Position numbers and translations under genes: made by a program. A stretch of DNA of 46,734 bases from Acanthaster planci (Eukaryota; Echinodermata; Asteroidea; Valvatida; Acanthasteridae): positions 3,547,472 to 3,594,205 of the forward strand of contig NW_019091416.1 in NCBI RefSeq assembly GCF_001949145.1. The letters are read 5' to 3'. A model generated the notes under the pieces. It did no database searches. It had not been told where the DNA came from and saw only the letters and a program-made list of their open reading frames with translations. Every line of letters starts with the position of its first letter. Within the stretch, counting starts at the first letter, position 1. Shown piece by piece: positions 9,201 through 24,200 of this stretch.

Positions 9201-12200
9201 ACTACCCAACCACCAGAGCCAGATGTTCAGGGCGTTTTCATTAAGTCTGTGGACAGGATGACAGAGGATGTCATACTAGTTGGTTGGGAGGTTGTGGTGA
9301 AAACCCAAGGATTGATCACGCTCATGGTAACTTGTATGTTTATATCTTGCATCTTATGTCTGTGCTCATTGTAAAGAGTCCCTTATTAAACCATCTTTTT
9401 GGTATTTTGTAAAATGTTGAATTCTGTCACTGCTCATGTGTAAATGATCCCTTAAGCCGCAGTGATATGAATCCAATCAAGGTGTTTCTCCTTACCAGGT
9501 TTACAGGCCTCAGCCAGTAACAGGCCAACAGTTTTGCCCTCGAACCCTCGGCTACATCGATGCATTGGCACAGTGCCTGCAGCAACCCAGTCTCAGACAG
9601 CACAAGTGCATTGCGGGGGAGACATTCAGCTTCACAAAGCGTTCCTGCTTTGACACTGGCACCAATGTTATCATCGATCCCGATGCCTCTCAGCCTGAGG
9701 TCTTAACTTACACCGAGGTGTCCAGGTTCAATTTTACAACCGACGAACCGGGCATGCAGTTCATTCCGTTGTTGGAAGAAGAGAGGTTGGAGCTACAGGC
9801 AGGAGACCTGGTCGGTTTCCTGTCTCGGGGAATCAGTGTGATTCGTCACATTCAACCTCAAGTTGCCACTGATGGTGACATTTACTTTCAGGACAGTGGA
9901 GCAATTTCTGTGTCTCCCAATCCCTCCCCTAGTACCAGACAGTATCTCTACCGTGCAGTTGCAGTGCAGCCGTCAGTGCTCCACGTTAAAGGAATGTATG
10001 CCAAGAATAGCACGTTAGGACCCCGTAACATCGCACTGTCAGCCAAGAATGCTGTGAGCAGTAAAACATTGGCCACATCTATCCGTGTTTCAAATGTGAT
10101 CGATAATGTGACGCTCACAGTCACCGGAATAGGTAAGGACTCAAGAACAAATACTTGCACATATTGGCATTGTTTTGTAAAATGTGAATTTTATTACCTT
10201 GGTGCACATGTGCAGATATTTTGCATCACTTTCTCCCATAGGGGTTAAGCAGGGTATTTCATACATGTAGTTTTTAACGTACTTGAAGGCTGATTCATAC
10301 TTGTGTAATGTGTGATATCAGATGAACTATTTGTGTAGCAAACTCGCAAAAATTTGACACATTCAACTCAAGCGAATATCGGTGTAAATGTTTTGTGACT
10401 TGAGATTCTCTTGAAGTATGAACTGGCTTCGACCCTTCATTAAAAAATGTGACTATGCTCTTGAAACAAAGGGAAAAGAAATTGCACTTCAGTTGCCGCA
10501 TATGTGAGGTCTGTCACTCGCCCGACTGTGATCTGGTAATAGGTAGCATTTATGAGCATTCTTCATTGCATTTTACAGCTCCCTTTCTTTCGGTTCTGAA
10601 AAAAAGTTGAGTTTTCATCACAAATTGCACCCCAGGCACCAGAATACCAAAATTTGAATCGTGGCTGGATGGTATTGGAACGTTTGAACCAGTTTGTGGG
10701 TTTTTTTCACATTTCATTTTCATTTTTTGAGCTTTAAGTCCAAGTGTCACATGGTAGAACCACCACTACTTTCTGTATTTGCGAGACTTTACCATACAGG
10801 AGCAGTTGGACTATCTTTCAATTGCTGTTCGAGTAGTGTTTCTCACAGTACTAAAATGTTCCAGCTGCATGTACTTTCATTATTCCTTTCTTTCCTTCAA
10901 AGCTGAGACGTATGAGACTGTTGGCTTGGAAGTTGATTATGATGGCAAGGCAGTCGCTGTAGAATGGAGCATGGGCGATGGGACGATCTACAACACCACC
11001 GAGAACTCAACTATTTACCAGTGGAAGATTGCCGGCATTTACAACGTCACTGTCAGGGTTATCAACTATTACAACTCCGAGTCTGAGACAGTACGTAATA
11101 TGTGCTTGGGAATTGCCAGAGGAGCTCGGCTCTTTCCACAAAGAACTGGGATTGATCTAAAATTTGTTATGGAAAGCATTAACTAAGGACAGATGCTGCA
11201 AATGATTGTTAGAAACAAACCCGTTATTGATTGAATGCTTTGCATCTGTCATGACAGTTTACCGTAGCTGTAATTTTAAGCAATGGGACATTATTTTCAT
11301 GCCTTGTGGAATACAAATGTAACTGTGAGAGTGAATTCTTTTCAAGTTTTTCACTCCGATTCACAGTGTTAATCTTTCAAATGCAGTGTACTGTATTGTA
11401 AAATTAAGGTGATTCAAAACCAATACATTTATTATGACATAAAAACCAAATAGCAGAAAGAAGTTAAATATCCAGGGATCAAATATATAAGGTGTTGGTT
11501 TCTTCAAAGGGATGTGTTCCATTATCTCACATTCATGAAGTGTTTAATGAGATCACTTTGAGAACCCATCGTACTTATGAATGATTGTTATTCAGCTATG
11601 GATCTAAGTCATGATGACTTTGTTGAAACGAAAAATAAGCGCAGAACAAATGAGTAACAATTTTCATTAACAACAGCGAGCAACTGCTCCTCAATTTGAT
11701 GAGAAAATTTGTGGTGTACTTTTCTACAGAAACTCATCATAGTTCAGGAGAGAATCCTTGGCCTCAACTGGACCACTCCAGGACTTGGAAATCCAATCCC
11801 ACTCAGTAGTGAAGCAGTTCTCAAGTGGCGTGCTGACAATGGTAAAACATTAGTTTCTCTTCTGTGATCTCTGCGAAGATCATAGTTGGCTGTTTCTTTT
11901 GAATTTGTGCTCAGGTGTTGAGATTTCCTACTCATTCTCACTGTGATTAGTGACTTACTTTTACTGAATTTGGTGATCAACAAATCAAGATATTCGAAAA
12001 AATTTTGCACAGTTGAGTTGGGTGTTGTACCATTACTGTCAGTCTTCAGGCTAACACAAAAAAGAAGCTAATTTGACACGAAGCGTTTGCAGTCAAATTT
12101 GCCTAAGTGGAAATGGTGTTAACGTCCGGGAATCGCAGAACAAATATTGTCTTCCGACATCACATATTTGCATTCATGTTTGCTTTCATGCCGACTGGGC

Positions 12201-15200
12201 TCAACAGGGGCTCCACTCCACTCTAAACATTTGCAGCATTTGAAGTCTGTTTGTAGTGACCAATGGAAGATCATGCTCAGCAGTTGACAGTGCTCAGAGA
12301 AATGAAATGCACCTGACATATTTAATAGGTGTAAAAGACAAGGCATTCTGCTTTGTGTATGCTGTAATAAGTGAACCAGTCTAACTCTTCAGTGATATGC
12401 ATCTAGCACTTTCTGTATTCATTCATTGATTGTTTTTTAGGGTCTACATTGGGTGAACGCTGTTGGACAAAATTTAATCTACAAACTTTAAAGGAAAGCA
12501 GAATACTTTTCTTTTAAAATTGGAATCTTCGTTATCATCAGAATCTTGGCTGAAACTTTTTCAGGTGGGAGTGATAAGAAAGCCACCTCATTACCAGAGA
12601 ATACAGTTCCGAATAATATTCATTCAGTTGTCACAGTTTTCTGTTATTTGTTTTCGAAGGAACGGATGTTCAATATGTGTTTGAATTTGACTGGAACCTT
12701 GGAGGATCCCTCACCAACTTGACATTTGGGGGCAGTGGGGTATACGTTCCTTCACTGCCTACCTCAGACTGGGCACTCTCTAACTTCAGAATTGAGATGT
12801 CAGAAAATGGTATGTAGCTGTTAATTTTTTTTATAAGCATGAGCATCTTTTGCTTTTGATGAAAAACACAATGGAGGTTTAAATCAAATGTGTGCACAGA
12901 TCTTCATATTTTCGTCCTTCCGTTGACTATTGGACCAGGAAGTATTTTGAAAAATGTAGATCTTGTTTAAGCTAACGTTTTGCGAATAGTCTTGTGTTGT
13001 TATTAGCTTATGCAACATACGGAAACTTTCCTCTTGCCCAGTTTGGAATCGAAAAAGCGGAATTTGTTAGCATTAAACCTGCAGGAAAATGAGATTCTGT
13101 AATACATCATAATTGGCCCAAAATTCACTACAGAATGATTAAGCTATGAATAAACCATGAACTTCGATTTTGTATTTCAAAAAGACACTGTCATTAGCGC
13201 CATGTGTATTTGATGGTTGGAATTTCAAAACAATTTCGTTATTTTTCAACAAAGTCATATCTTGTTATTGCAGCTACTGATGTGATTTTCGTGCAGATTT
13301 AGGGGACTTTAAATTTGATTATGGAAGTGTGTTTCTTTTAAATTAGGTAAAAATCCTTCCCATTCTATATACCACTGTTTTTCCCCGTGCCCATCATACC
13401 TGATTTTTTTTTTAAAACCTATTGCAAATTGTTTTGTAATAAATGTAAAAGTCCCACAATTACATCATTCTGACCCACAGCTTTGATGGGTGTGACCACC
13501 TTCTACCCAGATGGTCATGGTAATCTCAGCGTTTCTCTCCACATTTTCAACCTTGTGAGCAACATGCGTATTTTCACAAGTCTCATCATCCAGTCTGTGA
13601 TTACTGAGTTCAACGTTCTTGATGTCCCACCGCAGACATTTGGCGACGACATCTTCCTGGTGTATGAATTCATGAGTGGTAGTGACATCGTAGTAGATTT
13701 GACTATTGATGGTCATGTGATACGTGGCACCTGCATCACTACCTACCTCGCTGGCAAATGCATGCTGGGTTATCAAACAGAATACTTTGAAGACGGTGAA
13801 TACAGCATTGAATTGTCGGCTTACAATGACATCAGTGGACCAGCTGCAGTGGTGAGAAGTATCACAATTGAGGTTCCATTTGACAGCAGGAATCTGAGTG
13901 TAGAATTCTCCCCAGCTTATACCATTCCCACTGGATTCAGTCTCAACATTGCTTTTGGCCTCACACAAGGGTCCAATGTCAACTACAGAGTTGACTTTGG
14001 AGACGGTAGCAGTCCAAAGACTGGGCTTTCCTCTTGTTTTCCTTTTGGGGGCAGTGACAAGCGCAACGTCAGCCATGTCTTTTCCAATCCTGGGAGGTAC
14101 ATCAGTGAGGTGCACGTTCAGAATCTCGTCAGCAGTGCCAGTTACAGTGCAGAAGTCAGGGTGCAGAACCCAGTGACATTCTTGTCGCTGGACAAGCCCA
14201 TTTATGGAGATGTCATTGGCATTGAGGAAGGGGGTGCCTTTAAGATCATTTTCATATTTGATATCCGTGATGGGAGCAGTGGCTTGCCACCAACAGATGC
14301 AACAGCAGCATTTTTCTTTCAAGATGGTTTTTATGAAAACCAAACCTTAGATGCCGGAAACACTGGTCTCTACCCTATTACTCAGATGTTGCAAGTACCA
14401 GGGCATGGCTTGTATAATGGCCATGTCAAAGTCTCCAACCTTGTTAGTGAAGTGGAATTTGGATTATCAGTGGAAGTTGACGAACTTATTGAAAACTTGC
14501 AGATTGTGCCCGTTGATGGGTTTGATCTTGTCGTGGATGAAGAGCTTCACTTTAATCTAAGTGTGTCCTGGGGCTCACGAATTACATTCACAGTTGACTT
14601 TGGGGATGGTACATCAACTTCGCAGTTCAGCGAAAAGAGAGGAATACAGGTGTCACATGTATATGGGGCTATTGGTGAACTTCACATCCAGGTGAATGCG
14701 ATAAATAGTTTAGGGACAGCATCAGCCAGGGAGCTTGTCAGGTTGTTCTACAGGGTGAAAGGGTTTTTCTTGCAAATGCCAATCCTGAATAGTCTTCCTC
14801 CAAGCAGTACTCTCACCATAGAGTTCTTGTTGTACATTGAGAAGAGCATTAACCTGCCAAATAATGCCACCGTAAGTATAATTTTCGATGATGGGGAGTC
14901 ATCCGTCTATGCCCTGGCGACGACAGTCATGAGCAGACCAGAATTGAACACAGACACAGCGGTTCATGTGGCCAGCTTTCCCATGACATACAACAAAACT
15001 GGGAAGTTCACCATGGCTGCCAGAATTGCCAACCCAGTAAGCTCTATGGATCTTGCAATCGAGTTCTGGATTTATGAGGTAATCTCTGACCTGGAAACAT
15101 TCGTCAAGTACAACCATCTCCCCGGGGGCAATATCAGCAAAGGTGATCCCACTTTCGACCAGGAGCCTTTTGAGTCCGATGGATTGTATATTCCGATTGA

Positions 15201-18200
15201 CCGTGCAGTTGTCCTCATCGCCACGTTTGCGTCTGGCAACGACCTCACCTTCACCTGGGACTTTGGCGAAACTCCAAGCCAGTACAGCGTGACGCATGAG
15301 CCCCGGGAGATCTACTGGTACAGGGACCCAGGGATATACACTATCACTCTGAATGTATCCAACCCAATATCTCACATGGTGGCCAACATAACCATCCATG
15401 TGCAAGTCCCTGTAAGGGACGTCATGCTGACTCTCCTCGATATTGGCGACAAAACCAGCAATGTGACAATGTACTTTGAAGTGCAGACATCCCTCTTGGG
15501 GATGGATGCGTGCTACCGAGTCGATTTCCAAGACTCGCAAATAGCCCCAGTTATTTTCTTTGGATCTGAGACAGTCTGCAGGGAAACTTATCGGACAGAA
15601 ATCAGTTATTCACAGTATCCTTTCATTTTTGAGCCACTAGACCTTCTTGGAATGTGGGAAGAGAGCAGGTTAGGAAATTTTAACGTGACAAACATTTATG
15701 ATCGCCATGGTAATTACAAAGTCTCGGTGACAGGCAGTAACATTGTGTCAGAGTCCACTTTCATCCTGCCTCAGTATGTCGCCAAGCCTGACTGCTTCGT
15801 TCCAAAGGTGTCTGTGAATGAATCCAACTTGTGTGATGGCATTCTCTACAAATGTGCCAGAAACACATATTTCCGTGTTTACCTAGCCTCTTCGCAAATC
15901 ACCGTGGATTCGGACGTCTCACTGAACTGCAAAAGCAGCAACAAGGCTTGGTATGATTGGTCCATTTCTTTCTTGGGGCACAACCCAAGGACAGAGGGAC
16001 GAGTCTATGATCTCCCCGATGACGTCGTTACAGCCGGTTTCTCTCTTGGAAGTTTGACTATTAAACCAGCCTCCTTGAGATATGGCTGGTATCACTTTGA
16101 GCTCAATGTGTCCATGTACCAGGAATACCCGCCGATTTTTGCCATCGACTCCACGTACATCCGGGTGAAACCCTCCCCTCTGGAAGTCCACATCTACGGT
16201 GGAGAAGTGCGGACTATCAGCCACAACAACACCATCACCTTGGATGCGGAGCGGCTGACATATGATCCCGACGTCCCCCGTGGCAGTCCCAATCCAAACG
16301 AGTTCAAATTTGTTTGGCTGTGTCGCCGCAAGTCTTACTACAGCACTAGGACTGGAAACACAACTGATAACATAGAACCCTTTGAGGTTTGGGACAGATT
16401 CTATGAGAGCCTCAAAAAAGATGACCTAGACAACAAAAATGATGAAATTGATGCAAGCGATGCTCTGGCGGAAGGTATAGTGGATCGTGGAGGATGTTTT
16501 GGCTTGTCCCAAGAGGCTAATATACCAAAACCTGGTGGTAAGTCATTCGAAAGAAACATTAATACAAAACAGTGCTTATCGCATGTTGCCTGTGACAGCT
16601 TTTGGTGAAATAAAAGAGATGAAGTATGCTTGAAACATTCCGGGATGAACTCCTGAAGTATGCAAAATTGCAGTGGTGTGCAGGGGGTTAAAGCTAATAA
16701 CATTTGTTATGTCATGATTGATGGAAAACTGAAAGGTAGACATGGTAGAGGGACTTTTCAACAGCCTGAGATAATGGAGTAAATCGGCATTCATGAATGC
16801 CTGAGACAGTTTAGCCATTCCTTTTGGTCGAGATCCTGTCATGTGGTTGTCTTAAATATTTGATAAAGCACTGGCTGGTTGATAAAAACACTTTTCGAAG
16901 TCACATGAAATTCAGCCCCCATGAAGTCTGGCCCCTTTTCCCATGCATTGGTTGAATGTTCACAATTTTTACTTGTGTTATGGTAGTATGACTAATTCAC
17001 TCCGTAGTGGCTCACTTCTTTGCCATCTCCAACTGTACATGCAACAGGCCCAGTCATGGACCTATATTTGCCCTCTTGTTCAATGTCTACAATTGCATTC
17101 AAACCCTCAGACAAAGACAATGTCTGGATTACTTGCACTGCGTGGACTCTATTAGGCTCTCAAAAGAACTCAATGGGAGATTTGAATGATATATAAAGCA
17201 TGGAATAAAAACTGTTCTGGCAGGAAAACTGAGCTTCACAACGGGGAGGATCACATTCAGCACTGTACCGATGTACTATAATATGCAATACGAGCTGAAA
17301 GTTGCTGTCATCAAAGGCAACAGAGTGGGTGAAGACACACAAATTCTGGATGTCAAGGAGGGAAGACCACCGATACTGCAAACATTGTAAGAATAGGATA
17401 AATGCTTCACTGTTTCTTTACATCTTGTAGATGCATGGCCGTTAATTAGTGGGGATGGGGATGCATGGCCACCTTTTTAGGCACTGTCTTAATCTATTTC
17501 ATCACAGAGGCCGGCGTTTTGACGGCCTTTGCAGACTTCAGGCTCCCCTTTCAAAAGTGTTTGACACTCGTGCCAACCGTACCGGTAATGCTGGTTGTAC
17601 AAACACGAGGTTACTCCCTTTCCACAAAACAGTTGTCAGGGGCTTGTAGGGGCATTAGGGGGTTAGGGTTATTGTATAAAATGGAAGAGAAGCCGTCATG
17701 GAAACCATCAACTCAACAGAGTGTTCACAGTGCCTAAAGGATGAATATTTCGCCAAGATTTCTTCATTACAGAGATGCCCACAACAGTGTCGTAGTTGAG
17801 TCCATCACAAGTCATTCAGTCTGAAGCCAGTTCACAAGTTATTGAAGTAAATTAGGACAAGTGATTCTTTTGTCACTGTTTGCTGTTACGTGTACTTATG
17901 ACCTGTCTTGTGAAGGGACTTGTGAAAGGATTTGTGATGGACTGGACTGCAATCTGCTCCACTTGAGGTAGGTTGTGTAGGTTGTGAGGTACCCAATTGG
18001 ATTCCAATTGATTCCAAGCAAAAGCAATACGTTTTGGAAATGGTTATTGAATTGGTAAGTAGATTGGATCCAATTGATATGTGAATTGGATCCAATGGGT
18101 GAGTGAATTGGTCTCTGTAGGTAAAGGAATTGGACCTTTTCAGTTGGGCAAGAAGTTGCTTTTACCATTGCATTCATGAAAAAACTTGAAAGAAAGACAC

Positions 18201-21200
18201 ACTCAATGTTGGGAATGGATTGGGAAGGCATTAAAGTATCTTTAACTTCCAGAAATGGTTTTAAACTGGGGCTTTGTCCAAATTACTCAGCTGTGGCTTG
18301 AAATGGCACAAGTCTTTGGTAATGGCTGCAGCCAATTCCCAAGGACTTGTGTATAATTTCGAACCACAGCCAGGTACATGTATTTTGGACAGGGCCTTTA
18401 GTTACGTCCGTGAATTGAAATAAATCACTGTAGAGGGAATAGTTTTTGATAAATGTCCTTGTCATTCTCTTCGTTAAAGTTGCAAGGTGAACTGTAAGAA
18501 GAAACTGAACCCCTCCAATCGTTACTCACTGGAGTCGCAGGAGGCTTTTGGTGGAAACAACTTCTTCAGTCTGTACTACAAGTAAGCTCTTCAAATGAAG
18601 AAAATGTGCTTTTGTTAGATTGGTTGTAAGTAGGCCTCTACTTAGACAGGTCTCCAGATGTAGCGGGCTAAAGTCTTGCAGAATCACTCTGACAAATAAC
18701 GGTTGCAGGAGTTGTGCTCACTTGTCAGGGTAACAAGGTTGAGTAAAGTCAATACAAAGTACACTGTTCTCCCCCCTAAAAAATGTAATTCTAGGTGGGA
18801 AATCTATTCGCAGTCGAGCAGTGGTCAGTGGGACTTGGAGCCCGAAGACAGTTGGATAGAATTTGCAAGGACACCACCAGACCGGGCCAACTTTGTCATT
18901 GAGCCAGGCTTCTTCAAAGAAAAGATGAAGTACCGCTTGAAGCTGATTGGGTCCAGAAATCCAGATCTTTCCAATTCAGGTAACCTTGAAACAGGACTGG
19001 ATTGATTGAATTGAATATAAATAAGTGCATGTAATCCTAAAACAATATGGCACATTGTGCTGACTAAATAACCGAAAGGTGTAAGAGTCTTGATGAAAGT
19101 AGACTCACCGTTAAGTTGTACTCTTGCTTATTTTTTTGAGCTTGGAAGTGTACTACTCGTGTTAACACAAGTAGTGACATGCTCTGAAGCAGCCTTGTGT
19201 GTCCAAGTGCTGTGCTTGAATTCAAAAATGGGAAGAAATCAAGAGATGCAAGTGGGACAACAGCAACAACAGTAAAGCAAAACACGAGGGATTTCTCGTT
19301 GTCAGTGCTGACTTGAAAATTAAAATGCTTTATGGAATGTCAGCTTCTGTCAAAAGTGGATGGGGAAGAGCGATAAGGGCCGGGGGGGAGCCATAAGCAT
19401 GTTTCATTTCCCTTCATTCCAGAGGCATGTAAAAAGGCCCCAATAAGACCTCATCCTTAGCAAAGTCATAAAAGGCTGCATGAAAAATTTCAAAATTATT
19501 TCCCCCCCCTCGAAAAACAACAGATTTGGCCCCCCTCCAAAAAAAAACCCCAAACTAAAAACAAATTGGTTCTGTGGTCGCCCTTGGCTTTTGCATAGTC
19601 TGTCTTACTCGTCTCTTCCTCAGGATCAGTTGTGGAGGAAGTACTGGTCAATGATCGCCCCAGCAGCGGTACCTGCTCTGTCACTCCCAAAGAGGGCCAA
19701 GTACTCACAACAGATTTTGACATCTGGTGTGAAGGCTGGGTTGATGTACCCGAAGACCTACCTCTATCCTATACATTCAAAGTGAACGGCACCAGTGCAT
19801 CTTCTATGCGAACTCTTCATGCAAGTAAGCACTGGTTCTTTAACTCCGCCAGTTCGTGAACTGTTTTGTCCATTAGCACATGTCTGGCAGGAGTAGACGG
19901 TGTTGTAGTCGAGACCTCTTAAGACAATCATAAGAACCCACGAGGCCATCACAAGACTAATGCTAGACTTCCAGTCTGAATTCAAGGTGAAGGATCTTCA
20001 AATGAACTGCAACAAACGCCTTCCTTAGTCACACTGTGACTTGTGACTGGTCTTGTGACTGGTGTTGCAGTCTGATGTCTGGTCTTGTGAGGGTCTGGAC
20101 TACAACAGTAGGAGTAGATTTTTTTTTCAATTTAGAATCCGATGATATTTTTAAAAAATTTATGTGCAAATGACAACAGACTAGAGCTTTTCCCACTCTA
20201 TACAGGCATGCAACCTTTCCTGGGATCAGCTGATTTTACTTCACACTCAAGTTATTGAAAATTGAAATACACCGTACAAGGTCTTGTGAAGATTAGAATT
20301 TCCACGTTTTGTCAAAGTCCGGGTTGCACGCCTGTCTATAAGAACATTGCATTTGTTTTCAAAAAAGGCACCAAACCACGACTTGTTCAGCCGACCAAAC
20401 TAAATCAGGGCCTTCCGGAAAACAACTGCACGGTGCAGATCACCATCGACGTAACTGATAGCTGGGGCTGTTTCGAGACCACCTACCTGGAAGTAAAGGT
20501 ATGTAGGCCTACAGTTAATTTGTGATTATACACCAGGAGGGAGTAATATTTGTAATATTTAGCACCTTTCAAATTCTCACAGATTCTGTGTATTGATTTG
20601 GTTATACAGCTTTTTTTATGTTTGCATATTTGTTAGGCAATATTACCGTGTGCTCTGACAGTGCTTAGCAAGACAATGTTAATGCGAGCCCCATTATTTG
20701 TGCAGCTCATGACTGCCAATAAATCAGTTCCGAGAATCGAATTATTTCAAAGGATGGAATCCCCTTTCTCTTGCACGGGCCGTTTTCTAATCTTATGTTG
20801 CAAATGTTGAAGCGTTTTTTAAGGCTGCCGCAGAGTCAAGGCAGGATAGAGTTTTCTCTAGGTTTCTAGGCTCCAGCATTTTGTGGACCCTACTTTGCCA
20901 TAGGCAGGATAGAGTTTTCTCTAGGTTTCTAGGCTCCAGCATTTTGTGGACCCTACTTTGCCATAGGCAGGATAGAGTTTTCTCTAGGCTTCTAGGCTCC
21001 AGCATTTTGTGGACCCTACTTTGCCATAGGCAGGATAGAGTTTTCTCTAGGCTTCTAGGCTCCAGCATTTTATGGACCCTACTTTGCCATAGGCAGGATA
21101 GAGTTTTCTCTAGGCTCCTATGCACCAGCATTTTGTGGACCCTACTTTGCCATAGGCAGGATAGAGTTTTCTCTAGGCTTCTAGGCTCCAGCATTTTGTG

Positions 21201-24200
21201 GACCCTACTTTGCCATAGGCACGGGTACCAATTCCATAGTGCTTGTAACCATTTAACATTCATGTTAAGTCAGCCATTCTAAACTGGGTAGGTGGCTTCT
21301 CGTGGTTAAGAACAGCAAACTTCACTCATAAATGTTATGAGTGCAGCTATATCTGTGTTTTATAGTGAAATAGTAATTTCAGTTTGCAGAAAAATTTGTT
21401 CTCTTGTTAGAAAAATTGATTGAACAATATTAGGGAGGGGTCAGATTTTATTTTTCCCCCTGAAAAATACATTGATGGGATATGTTACATGTATGTACAC
21501 TGTTTGTCCGTAGGCGTCCGTATTTTTTTTATAACCCCCAAGTTTTTGTTGGCCCTACAGGGTGACTACGTCATGTAATGTAGAGCAAGGCTGCGGTAAA
21601 TTAATTGAAGCAATTATAAGTGTGAAAACCCGATTCATTTTAAAGGTTAAGCCACCTAACATTAGCACGGATGTTACCAGCGAACTCAGAAGTATTCAAA
21701 CCAGCATGGAGACTCTCTTTGCGGACGCCAAGAAGGAATCGGCAGCCAACCTTGTCATTGCTACAGCAGATTTCCTGAACACAGAAGCTGTGAACAACAG
21801 ATCGAGTGGCTCAAATACAGGTCGGTATTTAAAAAGCAGTTAGCCATCTCCAAGGGTTAGAACCAAGTACATTGTCCTGAGATGTGTTTTCCTTATTGTA
21901 GTTGAAGCCCAAGATTTTTTCTTGTCATAAAGGTTTCAAGTTTTGAAAAGTCTAAGCTTAATAGACCGAAAACACTAGCGTTACGGTTTGTTGACATGTG
22001 CAAGCTTTCCTATGGGAACTCGGTGGATCACGTCCCACTTTGATGCTATAAGAAAGTGCACATGTAAATAAAGTGTAACATCATTTTACAAGGAAATTAA
22101 CACCATCAGTTTTTATCAAATGTGCTAAAGGTTGTGCAGCTGATATCACAGAACTACAAAATGTTGCTCGAACAACATGTCAGGGCATAGACCTGCAAAA
22201 TATAACACTTTTCAAATCCTTTCTATGAAAGTTAGTTTCTTAAAAAGCTGAAGGGTTCCACTTTACCATGAAACATTCCTTTCAGAACGTGGTTTACACA
22301 TCCACAGATGTATTTTCATTCAAAACAGCAAAAATGAAGGCATTTTGTTTTACAATGAAGCCTCAAATTAGGTCCGAAAAGACTTTTAAGTGCCCACTGT
22401 TTAATTGAATATTTGTCTAAAGGTGACACTGATTGCGGTGATAGACACCATTTGTTTCTACTAAATTTGATAGCATAATATAGAAGCACCAGAAAAGGGT
22501 TTGCAGTTGGCTGCTACAACTATGGTTGGCCATCAATACAAAAGTAAAAGTATAACTCACAATGTGTTAAAAATTCCACACAGCTATCGGAACACCAAAT
22601 AATAATACACATAGTACTAAATGAAAATACAACCATCTTTAAAATGGATGGGACAAATGTCTCTCTGAATGAATTTGAGGTAACATCGAAAACCAACCGA
22701 AAGGGGATATTTCTGCAAATTTTGGCAGCCCAAACAAGTTGTAGGTAACATGAAAGTGGCCTGCACTGCAGTGTGAAACCTGCTATGGAATGCATTGTTC
22801 ATGTATGTGACAAAATTCATGCAGTTCAAAAATTGACTGCAGAATGCTCTACAATGGAATAGTTGTGCAGAGCCCTTGCCCCTTGCGTGCAAGAAAATAT
22901 TTGTCTCTGTCAGTACAAATAAAACTGATGAAAATTTATTATCCTTTATTTGTACAGAGGACGTAGACTCCGACATTTCTCAAGAAAGGATCAAGGTGAT
23001 GTATTTGTTTGGTCTTATTGTATAAAATCTCCTTCAGTAAGTCTGTGTAAAGTGGAAGATTTGGAATTTGTCAATTTAATGCTTGATTAACAATGTTGTA
23101 GTCGAGACCATCACAAGTAACCGTGTGAAAAATGACAAAGGAATACTTTAGTTGCAGTTCGTTTGAATAGTTTGTGACTTGAATTCTGACTAGAGGTCTT
23201 GTGTTGGTCTTGTGTGGTCTTGTTAATGTCTAAAGTGGTCTCGACTACAACACTGTTGATTAACCACATCAAGTCGGATGATGTGTAAACCAGCTGTGAT
23301 TTTTTGTGCCCATCACCCAGATGGATGGAGGCGGTAATTGAATCTAAAGTCGCTTGTGGGATTCCCATTGCATTTGTACATTTACAGGGCAGGCCAGGAT
23401 GTTGTAGCAAACCACACTCTGGGACATTGTCTCAGGGTTTCTAAAAAGTAGTGACGCAGTAAGAAGTGTCACAGAAATCTGGGACAAATGACCACCAGTG
23501 GTCAGCATTTATAAAGTCCAACTTTTACCTGTGGTTGTGGTTACTTGTTGATTATAAAGTTTGTATGTTTTCTGAAAAGAATACACCTGGGACAAGTTCA
23601 TTGTGGAATAGGCCTGACCCATCAGCGCGTGGTTGAGGAAACACGGCGAGTGGTCATTATGGAATCTGATTCCAAACGGATTCTGATCTGTTTCGTCTGG
23701 ATTTTTACCAGATGCGAGAGAACATGGCAGGATTGCTGTCGGACACTCAAGTCAGTACTGTGGAAGGAGTGCAGCAACTGTCGTCTGCCATGGCAGCGGT
23801 CACCAAGATACCTGAAGAGGTTACACAGGAGGCTAGGGTAGGCAGCCAGTATAGACTTGGCATTGTTACAGCCTTGTACAGCATTGTGATCAATCGGCAA
23901 TTGTCACATTGTAGCAGTGATGCCATATTTGTTTTTTATCATTTTTATCTGTATTATGTAGATGTTGAAAATTGTTTACAAAGTTGCAGCAGCATGCCTT
24001 AAGTATAATGCTGGATGACGTGTGAAATACATAAGTATTATCCCTGACAATGCGGGCAATTCACAGTAGTGCACCTCCAAGAGTTTGCAATACGTTGGCC
24101 AAAAAAATCACAATGCTTGAAATCTGTCGTCCGTTTCCAGATGTGCATTGGGTGGACAGATTTTGCCCATCGTGATTGGCCAACGCATTGCAAACTCTTG

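Noticed and set aside
9565-10248. A short independent gene at exon 5
   Set aside because: The frame enters from the acceptor at 9499 and leaves at a good donor at 10133. The apparent extra C-terminus is intron read-through.
13465-14343. 292-residue minus-strand frame opposite exon 9
   Set aside because: Antisense shadow of the PKD-repeat exon, with no domain of its own.
20841-21218. CRISPR-like array
   Set aside because: The 63-bp units are whole repeats without unique spacers, and the genome is animal.
20793-21282. Repetitive open frames on both strands near 20.8-21.3 kb
   Set aside because: They are the 63-bp minisatellite read in frame; there is no splice context, domain or start support.
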